NCBI GenBank assembly: GCA_029959195.1
Contig: CP114121.1
Span: forward strand, 2,046,001 to 2,110,000
Source: Dictyophora rubrovolvata
Lineage: Eukaryota; Basidiomycota; Agaricomycetes; Phallales; Phallaceae
Direction of reading: 5' to 3'
DNA length: 64,000 bases
Below are positions 1-12,823 of this stretch, in pieces. Position numbers and translations under genes: made by a program. Numbering within the stretch: the stretch's first letter is position 1; each line of letters starts with the position of its first letter. Below the pieces are notes generated by a model that saw nothing but the letters and a program-made list of their open reading frames with translations, had not been told where the DNA came from and made no database searches.

Positions 1-1663
1 TCGTTTGCTGTTCAACACGTTCCAATTAACATCCGAAGACGTAAGTCAGATGCGTATCTCTACAATAATCAGTTCTCGTCCAAACCGAGTTATTACTAGT
101 CCTTGCTGCTGAGTCGGCAGCAAACGATGGTTTAGCATACCCTTTTCTTAGGTATGCACACACCTCTTCAACTACCATTTACTCCTATTAAAAAGCACTA
201 GTATATCCGTATATCTCTCCATAGAAGCCTCGAAGCGTCAAGCCATAGGCGACTGGTTCCTCGTCGGATGGCTATGTAGGCTTCCAACAGCGTTTTTGCT
301 CATCCCACTGACGACTCACAAAAACATTTTCCAGACCAAGTCATCCTTGGCACGGTACTGGGTGCCTGTCTAGGCCTTTGCTTCTCCTATTTCATGAAAT
401 TCGCCAAACGAAGGGGTTTCATTAATCGCGAAACATACGTCATACAGTACATCGCAATGACATTCCTTACCATCGGTTTATCTGACCTGTTGGGTACGGA
501 CGATTTACTAGCCGCTTTTGCAGCTGGTAAGACGCCACTCGTCTCTTATTTTCCTTTTATCTGACCGTGATTATAAATTAATAGGATCAGCGATTTCGTG
601 GGACGGTGATTTTAATGCTGAAACTGAGGATGATCTTTTTGCAACAGTCATAGATTTGGTAGTAAATTGCGTTGCGTTTATATATATCGGAGCTTGGTTA
701 CCTTTTCAAAGTTATAATATTCCAGAGGTAAAGTATATGCTGTCATCCAGAATCACCTTTTATCTAAATGAATATTGACTCCCGCGCCGTGCAGCTTAAT
801 ATTGAGCCTTGGCGACTCGTAGTATTATTTTTACTTATTCTTCTATTCCGTCGGCTCCCTTTTTTGATGTTATTATACAAATGGGTCCCCGATATCAGTG
901 ACTGGAGAGAAGCGATGTTTGCAGGTCACTTTGGTGCGTTCTCTTAGCTTCTCTCTGAAACCTACATAATTCTAAATAATTATATCAGGCCCAATGGGTA
1001 GTGTTTTTCTCACCCCTCGAGATATTAGGTCATTTCTAATGTAACAAACTAGGCGTGGGCGCAATTTTCATATCCACTCTTGCTATCACAAGGCTGGCGG
1101 AGCCGCATCTTCCACCTCACAACCAGGAAGAGAGGCTGGCAGCGAGCCTGCATCCTCTCGTATCTTTCGTTGTTCTTGGATCTATCATCGTTCGTGAGTT
1201 ACATATATGCTCACTTTTCAAACATCTCTCCCGAATTAGAATTAATTATTTCTCAGATGGACTATCCGTTCCGTTTCTTAAAATCGGACATCGAACAATC
1301 TCACTGTCTTCTACCTGGTCTAAGCTTACCGTAAAACCGGATTGGCTTTCTTCTATTAGAAACGGAAGTTCCGCCCAGAGACCAGAAGATGAAATAGCCA
1401 TAGGAGAAGACGGGATGAATGTGGCTTTGAGATCGAAATCTTTTAGTCCAGCGGAAAGAACTTCTACTTCGCTGCTAAAACCGAATCCCGTTCAGAGTTT
1501 TGAATCTGGTCCCTCTATTGCAACATTTGTACCTATTCTTCCGCAATTTGTCCCTTTCATCCCTATCTCCGATGGGAATTCCAGCCCACCTTCCGAACCA
1601 CTGCCTTCCGAATCCAATACTATATCAAATACCGTGTCTCGAACTGACGAGCACAGAGAATAA
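1..1663 (+). CDS. Na+/H+ antiporter, fungal Nha1/Sod2 type (5' partial)
   Basis: This is the 3' part of a plasma-membrane sodium/proton exchanger of the fungal CPA1 family; the start lies left of the window. Spliced exons give the family blocks in order: FAVQHVPINIRR, LAAESAANDGLAYPF (the conserved acidic ESAANDG transport motif of the membrane core), GDWFLVGWLYQVILGTVLG, LSDLLGTDDLLAAFAAG, WDGDFNAETEDDLF, NCVAFIYIGAWLPF and GVGAIFISTLAI. Several hydrophobic helices are visible. Introns are short; for example, one separates the AAFAAG block from SAISWDG near 525-583. The last exon adds a polar, proline/serine-rich tail ending DEHRE, as expected for the cytosolic C-terminus, but this tail is shorter than in yeast Nha1. 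Members export Na+ and K+ for salt tolerance and pH homeostasis. The family assignment is firm; the individual exon edges are less certain. Confidence 0.88.
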
Positions 1664-2631
1664 CAACTAAAGTTAAGGTGGCCCTCGACCGTCACCCACG
1701 CCGAGAAAAGCAGTGTTACTATGAGATATGCTGGATTTCAAGTTGAAGTCCCCCGCATCATTCTTATACCCTCTCTTGCGCTATCACAATTGTCCTTACT
1801 GTTTTGTATACCTCGTTCTCCGAATATATATCGTAACTTTGTGGTTGTCAGGGGGGGTCAAGAAGTGCGCATATACGAACTTAAAATCGCGTGGGGTTCC
1901 TTATCCGAGTATCGGTAAATCTTGTAGCATTATTCAGTTCAGCTTTAGCTCCGAGGCATGTTTATTAGTGATTCAGGTACTTAAGCTCCCTTATAAATAA
2001 GGTCATCAGTAAATCGGCGCTTGTCGAAGTATATTTTAGGCTGAAGTTCTTTGTCCTCATTCGCGAGGCCCGGGTCTTTGTCCCATCCTTTCCATCTTTC
2101 GCTTTTAGTCAGCTTTAGTTCCCCTTGTATCTTTGTAATCTCGAGCCATGCTCTTAAGACTTTGGCCTCTTGAGTTTTATCCTTCATATATTTATGTACA
2201 CATAATGTTACAACGGCGACTTGATATTTACAAAGAAAAAGGGCGTCGTAAAATGTGAAGTGCATGCATGTGAAGGGTGTTGATACACCGCCTCACACAT
2301 ACCCCGGTCCGCTGAGCAATTCGTATTAATGCGTTATAATTACCTTCATAATAGGTACAACGCAATCTTGCATGATTTCATGCAATAAAAGTAAAACCCT
2401 TCTATGTGTTTGTTTGGACCCAAAGCAAAGTTACAGGAAAATATCACTTTGAAAAAGAGGGTGAAATCTTTACCAGAAAGATTTGATTTACAAGATTGTA
2501 TAACAACGCGATCAACGCAGCTACAAAAAAATGAGAAGATCCAGTCTTTTCCATATTTGTATTCAAACTTTAGCAGCAGGTTTGTTATCTTCACACAAGG
2601 GATCGCTCCCTGTTTTACCGGCTATTAGCGA
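1664..2631. other. Convergent intergenic region, no gene recognised
   Basis: This 968-bp stretch lies between two genes that end toward each other, so it holds two 3' untranslated regions. Short open frames on both strands show no recognisable domain, no repeat structure and no plausible exon chain. Confidence 0.6.
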
Positions 2632-4087
2632 TCACAAAAAGACAAGAAGATAAACGAAAAAAAAAACATACGACATTTGGCCAGCGCTAGCCTTAAGTTG
2701 CTCAGCAAGCTGACGCCTTCTGAAATTCTGAGGAAAAATGGGAGGTTGAGTCTAATGCATCGGGGAAAAGTAAAGAAGGCAATGTTGTACCTTGCGATAC
2801 TTTGTTCTCTCATACGTAACGACACCGACAACCACCAACGCAATGACAGAGACACCCGCAAAGACAGCCAAACCGACTGGAAGAACCGAAAGGTGCTTTC
2901 CAGGCATAGCGAAAGCGGCTACAGTATCAGCAGCGGCTGTGCCGTTTGAACTTTGAGAACCTAGTGCTGACGCCGAGGCTGAAGGCAGCGAGCTCAGGGA
3001 CGTTAACCCAGTGCCAATAACAATGGCACCATCGCCTGTTGGCGATGAGGTTTCAGGGGTTGGAGATGCAGGGTCGGAACTGGGACCTGAGGAAGATGCA
3101 GGGGCCGGAGAGGTCGGGGAAGAACCCGCCGGAGAAGATAGCGGTGAAGACGTAGGGGGAACGGGTGAAGAAGACGTCTCCGAAACAGCATCAGACGTGG
3201 TCGATGAAGGAACTACTGCGTCAGGCGTTGGTGACGGAACAACAGATGGAGTGACAGTAGTGTTTGGTTCGATCGATACCTCACAAGTTTGTACTTCGGT
3301 GTAGGACCCGTTATCTTGAGGGGTCAGCTGAATTTGGCAATTCTCAGATACAGGGCCGTCTGGACTATTACAAAAACAACTATTAATAAATATATTAAAT
3401 AAATATTAAGGTAAGAATTACGTCTGTTTAACGTTAGACATGACTACAAATCTCTTGCCCTTATCTAAGCCGAGTGCAGCTGGGTCAACATTTTCTGGGT
3501 CGGGATGGACGTCAGACGCAGAGATTGTTCCATTGGCGACGATATCCATGCCAACACCGCTGTTGCTGTCCCCGAGGCCAGTGTCGGTACTGTTATCATT
3601 GTTTGCACTCCCATCGGAGGTTGAATTGTCAACGTTAGGAGTTTCGGTCGGACCAGTAAGTGTGACAGTGCTGGACCCGGTAAAAATACTGGTAGAGATT
3701 ATAGTGGCGCCACCATCAGTGGTCGTCGTCGCCGTCGGCGGCGGCGGAGCCGAGGTAAAACTTGAGGATCCGGTACCGTTGTCAATGTTACTGCTGTTAC
3801 TACTGTCATCGGGATCGCATTCGGTGGTCGCGACAAGCGTGCCATTTGAAACATCAGTGAATTGAACCGACTTGCAGGTCGCTTGCACAGTGCTCCCATC
3901 CGGTCTAAAAAAACATAAGCAACGAAAGCCGAAAGAAAGCACTTTCAGCGTCGACGTACAAAGCGAGGGAAGTCGGGAAAGTCGACTCAGTGACCGAAAC
4001 CGAATCGGGGGTGTTGGTTGCGACCGGCATGCATTTGGCAATTGCAACAAACAAGAGAATTGCAGCGCTTGAATGAGCGAATTTCAT
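2632..4087 (-). CDS. Secreted Ser/Thr-rich single-pass membrane protein with duplicated Cys module
   Basis: No named family was recognised. The protein begins with a clear signal peptide (MKFAHSSAAILLFVAIAKCMP). Two related short modules follow, each starting PDG and containing a spaced Cys pair (PDGSTVQATCKSVQF...TTECD, and PDGPVSENCQIQL...VQTCE). Long Thr/Ser/Pro/Asn-rich stretches, probably heavily glycosylated, surround them. Near the end there is one hydrophobic segment (LPVGLAVFAGVSVIALVVVG) followed by basic residues YERTKYRK and a short cytosolic tail. Inferred introns are near 3903-3985, 3362-3420 and 2729-2786; the last exon ends in a hydrophobic run VFFFVYLLVFL. The architecture suggests a cell-wall or plasma-membrane mucin or sensor, as with fungal Wsc/Mid2-like proteins, but no WSC domain is visible. 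The exact first splice donor is uncertain. Confidence 0.65.
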
Positions 4088-4424
4088 AGTTGTCTTGGTT
4101 CAAAAAAATAAGAGGTAAGCCTGAAAGGGAGTTCCTGCTCCTACGAGTGTACGAGTGATTAGAGCTTTGAGGAAATTAAAGCAAGTGTTTAGAATAGAAA
4201 AAAGCCGGGGGGGCGAAGATAAAAGGTTAACTGCTGGTTTGAAAGGGAAAAAGACGAAGAAATCTAGACAAGAAAAGAACGGAAAGTGGAGAGGGTTTAA
4301 GTATGAACAGAAAGCGGAGTGAAGAGACCGTGTCCTTAATAACGCGTGTAGTGACGGGTCCACGGGTCACACCGGTCACACGCCGAGGCAACCGGCATCC
4401 CTTCCAGTATATGTATTTCTATTT
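4088..4424. other. Promoter region of the secreted protein gene
   Basis: This 337-bp gap lies between the start of the minus-strand secreted protein and the stop of the next minus-strand gene. It should contain the former's promoter and the latter's 3' end. No motif stood out. Confidence 0.5.
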
Positions 4425-7400
4425 TTAGTATACACTCTCTACGGCTTTGTAAACTTTCCCGTCCACTCGCCTTCCGCGCCGCGTCCGTAATAAACGAATT
4501 ATTCTACCAATGAAGTCCGAGAGAATGCCCTGACACCATCGCTCGAAACCAGCAGATAAAACTACGTTAACGAAGACGACTACCAGAAGCTCTAACCGCG
4601 CCTGCATTGGGATATCAATCAGTTCCAATAGGGAACTGAGAACAGCCGAAGGAGCCATCAACAGCAAAGTGCTGAATCCAAACAGGAGAGCTAAACATAG
4701 CATCAGGAGTCCTATGGGGAAAAAAGTTTTTTTTACTCAGGGACGACCGTTACTAGCCGCAACCACTCACTGTTTCGCCACATCGGTTCTCTATATGGTG
4801 GTCCGATGGAGAAAACCGCGGCCACTAAGATATACTGAAAAAGAGACACATAAAATAACGTTGTGTTTTCGTAATTTGTGATAATTAAATCTTCATCTGT
4901 ACTGCTTGGAACTTTGGGTGGCTGATACCTGACCAAAAAAAAATCAATAAATCAATATCAGCAGTGTTCATTCACACAACCTCCCTGACAGTCTCACCAA
5001 CTTCTCGATCGTACCCATACGAAAACCCACAGTTGCACCGCCCCATTTATCAAAACCTGCCCAATAATGCTAGTAAGGACCTTTTTCGATACCAAACTTG
5101 CGGTCGGTCTTTTCGGGTGAATACTGGAATAAGGCAGTGTGCGTCCCACTAAAAGAAAACAAGGTACAATCAAAGTTGCAATGGGATTGAGTGGTCTTGT
5201 CAAACACCGCTTACTCGTCACAGCAATAGGAATAATAATGAACAAATCAATGTACAAAAACTAGCCGGGGGACAAAATCAGCGATTTTGTCGAAGTAGCC
5301 CCATCGGGTACTTACTTGAAAATCCCCAAGTCTTGACGCAAATGAATATAACAAGGTGATTGTGGTAAACTGGGAAAGAGAAATTTCAGCCACTACACAG
5401 GGCATAAAGCGAAAGCTTAATCTGACCTGTATCAGTGAATATAAGGCCCTAAAGACGACAACTCAGCACAAGAAAAGCATATTTCAAACCGCTTTGGCAG
5501 CTTACATATATTTAAAACAGCTGAAACTCGTTACAAGAGCAGCCCGTCCCTCCTTAATCACGTCGATCATACAACCAATGTCTTGCGTACGACTTGTAAA
5601 TGGTGCTGCAACAGAGGCCTCAGCTTCTGAAAGCGATAAGCCAACATCAGCAACTTTGAGAGCCCCGCAGTCGTTCGCGCCGTCTCCACAAAAGGCGACG
5701 ACATATCCAAGAGATTGAAGCCGCTCTACTAATTCATGTTTCTCGTCCGGCGACATTCGAGCAAAAACTTGCGCTTTGACGAGCATCTAGGAGTCGATCA
5801 GAATTGCAGCAATGCTTAAGAGAAGAAGTAGCATACCCGCTGAAGAGTTTCCAATGGCGCATGGTTGATTATCCATCGAAACACCTCGCCAGTTAGCGCA
5901 AGTGCATAATCCGGATAAGCAATCTCAGAAACCCCTAGATGGGGAGAAACGGGCAAAGGCCTCAAGGAATAAGGATCTAGCTTGAGAGAGTCATCGTCTC
6001 CGCTCAACCATTCTATTTTTGCATTGCGAGTAGATGCATTCCCTAAGAAAATAGAAAGGTACATCAGGCGGTAGTTCAATCTCCAGACATAAACAAGCTT
6101 ACCAACTATGAACCTAGGACAAAAAACATGGGCCGATTGACTGACCATACCACATTCCCTCGCGACGCTGACCGCTGTGCGAATGTTATCTCCTGTAACC
6201 ATTCTACAGCCCAAATGTGCAGCGCGTAATGTCGCAATTGCAGGCGCTGTAGCAGGCTTAATCTTGTTCTCGAAGATGATAAGCCCGAGGAACTGGAGAC
6301 CCGACTCCGCCTGTTCTCTATTCTTGGATCAATGGGTATTTCCTTGTCAGATAAGAAATGTAGTTTACCGTTTCATCCGTTGAGCCTTCAACCAAGTCAG
6401 ACCCTCAATACTTTTGCCCGCAATCGCAATGACACGAAAACCACGGTTGGTATAGTACGAAAGAAGATCATCATAATCACGAGGAACTAGTCATCCATAG
6501 TCAGTCTGATCAAAATCAGATCCGAGCAGACTCACAAGACGATTTTTCGCAAATGTCACTCATCGTATCCGGCGCACCTTTGACATAAATTTCCATACTG
6601 GTGCCCTTGAAGCGTTTCACGATTACGGACATGCGTCGCAAGGCCGGTACGAATTCAAACATTCGGATAACGCCCAATTCCAGAAAATGCGCATGCTACT
6701 CGGACAGTTAAGCTGTATCCACTCCTTATGTTGTTGACAAACCTTAGTTCCAGCTTTGAGAGCATCCTCTAATCTAAACCCACCTACGCCTGGAGGCCGA
6801 ACAATCATCTGCACAAGTGCAACGGGGCGGTCACCACCAGATGTCGATCTTGATTTGGGAGCCCCAATACCAATACGACCTTCCTCCAAAATCCAATTTG
6901 TAAATTGAAACATCTTCACCTCCAACGGATCACCCACGACATTCCCGTCGATGACTTTAAGAGAATGACATGTTGCTAGAGAATACAAAAAACTGAGTTT
7001 GCCAGGTGCTAAATGTAAGTCGTGAACATCGGACAGTAAATCGCCGAATAGATCTCCTGAGCGCTCCAGACAACGAACGCCTAAGACGTCCAGTCCATCT
7101 TCGGTTAGTGTGCCAGTCTTGTCGAAACATACGACATTGATTTTGCCAGCAACGTTCACTCGAGACGGTGATATGCAAAATATACCCAAACTGCGAAGTC
7201 GACCAATGGCAAAGCTTGTTCCGATAGACAACGTCGCTGGCAGAGCGGGCGGTACAACTACCGTAATGAGATCGAGTGCTTTAAGGATCATAGTTTGCCA
7301 TGGCACCTAAAAGAACTGAGCCTCTTAATGAAAATAGGTTAATTGAAAGGTACATGAAGACGGATGAACTGAGCTGCACTCGTCATGAATCCCAATATGG

Positions 7401-9751
7401 CTATAAGGGCTAAAACACCTATAAATCGCATTGAATCCCGGTAGAACTTGAATCCCATGGGTTTAGGGAAGAGCATCGATCGTATCAATGCACCTTTGGT
7501 GGTGTTAAACCCTGAATTAAGATAATTAATGACCAAGTTTTTTGCGAGGGACCAAAAACCCTACCAGTTCTGACCACTACGGCAATCGCTGGATAATCCC
7601 GAATGCCCTGTACAGTCCCTCGAATGCGTATGATACGTGTCCCAGAATACATAAATCCCTTCGATAGTTGTCCACTGATTTCACCGGCATCCCGCCAATG
7701 ATTCAATTCAGCATCATTGACTGCAGACTTGCTAATGGGAACACTTTCCCCAGTAAGCATGCTCTCATTAACGATGGCGTCACCGGAAAGAAGGATGAGA
7801 TCAGCTGGGACAACTGTGAGTTCCGGATTACTTAGGTTTATTATATCTCCAGGAACGAGGTCCGCGGAATTACGTTCTTTGACTGGGAAAAGCGTTCACA
7901 ACCTCCCAGCGATTTGGAGAAAGAGACATACAAGTATTATCGGCCAACACATTTACGGTGCACGAAAACTTGGCCATCTCTCGCATTCGGGCGATGGCCT
8001 GACATCATTATGAGCGGTCTGTGTGCGCAAGATTTCTATCTGAGAGACGTACTTTTTTGGTTTCTATTAAAGTGGTGGAAATACTAATGATGGATATAAG
8101 GGCGATGCAAAATGCATAATAATAATAGTTGTCCATAGACCATAAAATAATACTGGCAATTTGAAATACATAAAAGGGATGGATAACCTGTATCAATAGG
8201 TTGAGTTATTATGTTGAAATTCAAGAAGAACGCCTACCTCATCTAATAGAAGCGAAACAGTGGATTTGCTCTGGATGTCAACAAGGTTGGGTCCGAACAA
8301 CGCGCTACGCTGTCTTCTGGTTGGTGTATCCAAACCACTCTGTGCTTCCGAAACACTTTTCCATTTGAAATCATGCCAATCTCTGTGTATGACGTCAACG
8401 GGATACCTACGTACGGGGGAGATGACCTTACTTGATCGTGGCAAAAAGACCAGTTTCAGGATTCAGGATATATCTCGTGTAACGGTAGTCGATAACAGTT
8501 AGCGCGGTGTGCCCGTTATTAAAAGTTGATTTATTAATTCGCGGCGGCGCCGAACTTGGATGTAATAGAGGTGGGTCTTCAACATATGGAGTGGATACTT
8601 TCAAGTCCGGAAACACAGTGTTGATGGGGTATGGGTATTCTACTTTCTTCAATGGAACCAAAACGATATCATGAGAAGGTACCTAAATATCTATGAGACT
8701 CGTGTGTGTGGTAGTTGAACGCAATTGAATGTACCTCTACGACAATGAAGCCGTGCTCGATTTCTCCAAAAGCAGTCTCACGAGTGATCCAGCGTAACCA
8801 AAAACGAGGAAACCAATGTCCTACTAGGCTCAATATCCCCAGACTCAAAAAACAACTTATTCTCCACATGAGCTGTCTGAACGGCACGATCCCATATCCT
8901 AGCAACCGAATCGCGATGTCCTCGTCGGTCAGATGTATCTTTTGTCGGCGTGGAGGGCCTGGGGGAGGAGGGGAATCCTCTCTGGGGGGTAAGTCTTCGA
9001 ATTCGATTCTTGTATCTCCAAATAAAGGATCAGTAGAAAGGAAAGGTAAAGAGCCTGTAGGAGAAGGTGGCAATGAGCCGAACGCTTCAGAGTGGGGTGT
9101 GCCGAGATCTGCATCTTCGTGCAGTAGCTCGTCCTGTTCTGATGGACTTTCTTCATGGGAAGAGTACCCCCATTGTTCTGTCTCATCATCGTCATAAGTC
9201 GAATCCGCGCGTGAGCGAGACAAGCGCGACCGTGACGACATCCGAGAATGCGATCTGGAAGGCGACGGACTACGCACAGGCGAAGTTGGTCTAAAAAACC
9301 TGGCCACATTCTCAAATACGGAGCGAGAAGTAGATTCCTGACGATGAAGCGACCGGACATGCGATCCCGCCATGTCAGTCATGTCAGCTTCCTGACCATC
9401 TTCAACTTCGTCTTCGTCGTCAGATTGAAATGCACGCTCATCGACAACTCGCTGTGAATCGTGACTTGTTCTGCGAAATATTCTTTCATTGGTCGAATCA
9501 TCGCTGCGCCTTCGATGACGGCTTGAGAAGCTCAGTCGGCCGCTTCTCGAGCGTCGTAAAGGTCGTTCTCGATGCATCGTTGTGACACTAGATGGTAGAA
9601 TGGAGTGCCCCGGACCATCAAAAACAGCACCATCGTCAATGGTATCGTGAAGACTCGACTGAGATAGCCGTCTTTCGCGTATTCGGGCATTGTACGCAAG
9701 CTGAAGATCGTCCTCGGTCGCACCCTCTGTGTAATCGTGAGCAGACGACAT
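4425..9751 (-). CDS. YPK9: P5B-type cation-transporting ATPase (Ypk9/ATP13A2 family)
   Basis: This is a P-type ATPase of subfamily P5B; members sit in the vacuole/lysosome membrane, and the human orthologue ATP13A2 exports polyamines. The hallmarks appear in order: a long polar N-terminus rich in Ser/Arg and acidic residues; the N-terminal membrane-associated hydrophobic region ([20 protein letters not shown]); the actuator motif LTGESVPIS; the P5B-specific TM4 sequence [11 protein letters not shown]; the phosphorylation motif [20 protein letters not shown] in the nucleotide domain; [10 protein letters not shown]; and the hinge [20 protein letters not shown]. The C-terminal helices follow, including [28 protein letters not shown] rather than PPELP separates P5B from the ER P5A group. 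The gene has many short introns, all with plausible GT-AG borders, and no break was found. The start is the first in-frame Met before the acidic N-terminus. Confidence 0.92.
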
Positions 9752-9890
9752 TAAGGGTCTTAGCTAAGCGATTTTCACACAGCTTGAGCCACACGCCGTG
9801 CCGACACCTTAATTATCGAATGAATGAAAGGAGTGTTATAAGTTATAGTGAGATATTATACTAGTTACAGTAACCATCCCATAAGCATTT

Positions 9891-10881
9891 TCAGCCAAAC
9901 CATCTCCAAATCCAATAAAAGCAGAAAAATGTAAAAATGGCACCTGCAATAAAAATATACGTGTCTTGTGTACTAAATAAAGTTCATCATCTGAGTCAGG
10001 AGACAAAAAACAAATCATGTACATACCTTCGTCTTTCAACCCAACCAATGACTTCTCTGCTCAATCCTAAGGTATTAGCCGCACTCAAAAGTCGTCGCTG
10101 CGTTCCTTTTATTATATTCCGCTGATCGACCAAATTATTCAATACTTCCTGTCCTTGTGCGATGAATTCATCTAACCGGGCCTCTGTGCTTCTGATAAAT
10201 GAGTCCTCATCTAACGCATAGTTTTGTCGTAGAGCTGCATTTGGAAGAACAGCCTGTGAAGGTGTCGGTCCACGGAAAGGTGATTCTGATACTGGTGGCG
10301 TTTCATTTAGATTATTGGCTGCCCAGCGTCTTCTGGGTTCAGATGTGCTAGGTGATAGCGCATTATTCGACGAAGCAAATAACTCCGCCCGTTGAGCAGC
10401 AGCTTTCTAATACACAAAAGGGATATAAAGTCAAAGCTCGAACCCTAGTGATTCAGCTCGAGCCACACAGACCGACCTCACTGGATGCATGTGATTTGAG
10501 TTCATCAAATTGCGTTTTTAATTCACTATAGTCCTGACGGAACTTTTGAGCACGTCTGGCACGCACGGGATACGAAGGTCAAAGGAGAGACACAACAATG
10601 AGCATGAACAACCCATACTTACAACAAGGCTTTCTCTTGCTTCGACTTGATCATCTCTCGCTTCGCCATGGAGTCATAATCTTCAACAGTCCTATGCAGG
10701 GCAGACAACGACGCGGATATCTGACCTAGGGCCGGTCAATACGGCGAGAGAGAGAAAAAGGGGCGTTGAGCAGAAAACACTCGCCTTGTAACGAAGCCGT
10801 ATTTTCTCCCCCACGAAACCGTTCGAGGTCTGCTTGCAAAACAGTCGTCTGTCGTATCCCAGTGCTGTACAACGAATTCAT
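9891..10881 (-). CDS. BOS1: Bos1/membrin, ER-Golgi Qb-SNARE
   Basis: This is a SNARE of ER-to-Golgi transport vesicles that pairs with Sed5, Bet1 and Sec22. The protein starts MNSLYSTGIRQTTVLQADLERF, the typical membrin N-terminal helix. It then has a coiled-coil region (MAKREMIKSKQEKALVRAQKF), a polar linker, and the SNARE motif (FIRSTEARLDEFIAQGQEVL, NNLVDQRNIIKGTQRRLL) ending in IGWVERRSTQDTYIF. A C-terminal membrane anchor IAGAIFTFFCFYWIWRWFG closes the protein. The junction between VERR and STQDTYIF requires an acceptor at TTTAG, which restores the family consensus. Intron 1 uses a GC donor (10794). The start codon is preceded by a stop and gives the family-typical length. The gene is followed about 140 bp downstream by the P5B ATPase start, in the same direction. 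Confidence 0.93.
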
Positions 10882-11230
10882 ATTATCCTACAAATAACGA
10901 ATAGAGTAAATGAGCAATTGGTTGGGTATCGTCGTTGTCGCGACGTGGCCGCCGTGACGCTTGTGTAAGCATTTTTTACATAACCGGTCTCTCTGAAAAA
11001 CATGCCTCTTTTTCACGTGCTTTCAGACTGACTTCAGGCCTGAAGCAGCTACATAGTATATTACAACCAAGCACAGTATCAAACACAATACTACAAAATA
11101 TCATCCATCATGGTAGCATGCAAGAGGTGGGGTAGCCCGTAAGTGCAATTGTAGATAATACTCAAAATTGTTCAGACGTCTAATCTAAATGATATCATAA
11201 TACGATAAGACAAAAAAGGATATACAATCA
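10882..11230. other. Intergenic region between RNR2 stop and BOS1 start
   Basis: This 349-bp spacer on the minus strand contains the RNR2 3' end and the BOS1 promoter. No distinct motif was recognised. Confidence 0.5.
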
Positions 11231-12823
11231 TTAAAAGTCCTCCTCAAACGAACTGGGGGAGGTCGGGATGATATTAGGTCCGCAACTACGTCAAGAATTG
11301 AGCTTACTTACAAAGCATTGTCTTTTGCTGGTTCGCTGGAAGTTGTCAGAGCAGATTCGGTGTGTTTGACACTAGCTTTGGCATAATCTGACACTCGCTT
11401 CTCAAAGAAGTTAGTCTTTCCTTGCAGTGATATCATATCCATGAAATCAAACTGTGCAATTCGCTCAATGAGGAATAATCAAAGAAATGACAGTTTTGAC
11501 AACTCACCGGGTTCGTAACCTTGTAAACTTTCTCACTACCCAAAGCGACAAGAAGTCTGTCAGCGACGAATTCGATGTATTGATTCATTAATGTCGAATT
11601 CATGCCAATGAGTGCAACGGGTAAGGCATCTATCCAGATCATAAACTGCCAGAGCCAAAGATAAAAAAAACAATTTTCAGTAGCATACCGGTTAAGAACG
11701 ATTGTTCAATAGTAACAGCTTCCGTAATAATCCTTTTCACTGTATCCGGGTGTGGTCTTTTTCTCAAATGACTAAAGAGAAGGCATGCAAAATCGGTATG
11801 CATTCCCTCGTCACGACTGATGAGCTCATTAGAGAAGGTGAGACCAGGCATCAGACCACGCTTCTTCAACCAAAATATTGAGGCGAATGAACCGGAGAAA
11901 AAGATGCCTTCAACAGCAGCGAAAGCTACGAGACGTTCGGCAAACGTAGAACGACGATCGGATATCCATTTGAGAGCCCAGTCGGCCTTTTTCTTAATGC
12001 ATGGAATGGTTTCAATGGCATCAAAAAGATATTCGCGTTCGGCGGGGTCCTTAATGTAAGTATCGATGAGGAGGGAGTATGTTTCGGAATGAATGTTTTC
12101 CCTACCAAAAAGAAAAAAGGTTCGAGAGAGAAACATAGAATAGCAAACGACATCACGTACATCATTATTTGAAAACCGTAAAAGCAACGAGCTTCGGCAG
12201 CTTGAACTTCATTACTGAAGCGCTCCACCAGATTCTCGTTGACGATACCGTCCGAGGCAGCGAAGAAGGCGAGAACGTGAGAAATGAAATGACGTTCATT
12301 ATCGTTAAGTTTATTCTGCCAATCATTGAGATCTTTGGAGAGGTCCATTTCTTCAGCTGTCCAGAAGGACGCCTCAGCTTTCTTGTACATCATCCAAATC
12401 TGAAAGCAAGACGCGAATCAGCGAATTTCCTAGTAGAAGGCAGCGACGCGTCTAGAAAAATTAAAAAATCAAAAATCAAAAAATCACCTCGTTATATTGA
12501 ATCGGGAATAGTACGAAGCGGCGTTTTGACTCCTTAAGAAGAGGTTCGTCTTTTTCATCGAGGTCAACATCGCCCACGAAGCAGAGACGAGACGGGTCCG
12601 GCGACTCGGACTCGGACTCCGCATCGGTATCATTCTCATCGTCTGACGCGTCGCTCACCACCGGATTTTTTGTTTTCGCGTCTACTTTTGATTTTGATTT
12701 AAAGACGGGCGGTCTCATTGGTATCGAGTCCAAGGTAAATTTGTCAAGGGACGTGGCAATTGCTTTGCTTGGTGTAGCAGCGGGTATAGAAGAGTCGGAT
12801 GCGTGAATAGCTACTGGAGTCAT
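11231..12823 (-). CDS. RNR2: Ribonucleoside-diphosphate reductase small subunit (R2)
   Basis: This is the small, di-iron tyrosyl-radical subunit of class Ia ribonucleotide reductase, which supplies dNTPs for S phase. The N-terminal extension is polar and acidic ([20 protein letters not shown]), then the fold follows: [65 protein letters not shown] (metal ligand region EXXH), [31 protein letters not shown] (second EXXH) and [16 protein letters not shown]. The C-terminus ends SSFEEDF, the acidic-Phe tail that docks into the large subunit. The last intron splits ...KDNAF and CGPNIIPT. The start is the ATG that begins [10 protein letters not shown], matching the usual roughly 400-residue length. 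No lesion was seen. Confidence 0.95.

Noticed and set aside
1981-2265. Minus-strand 94-residue ORF between the antiporter and the secreted protein
   Set aside because: Charged but with no conserved block; it sits in a convergent 3' region and has no promoter-like context.
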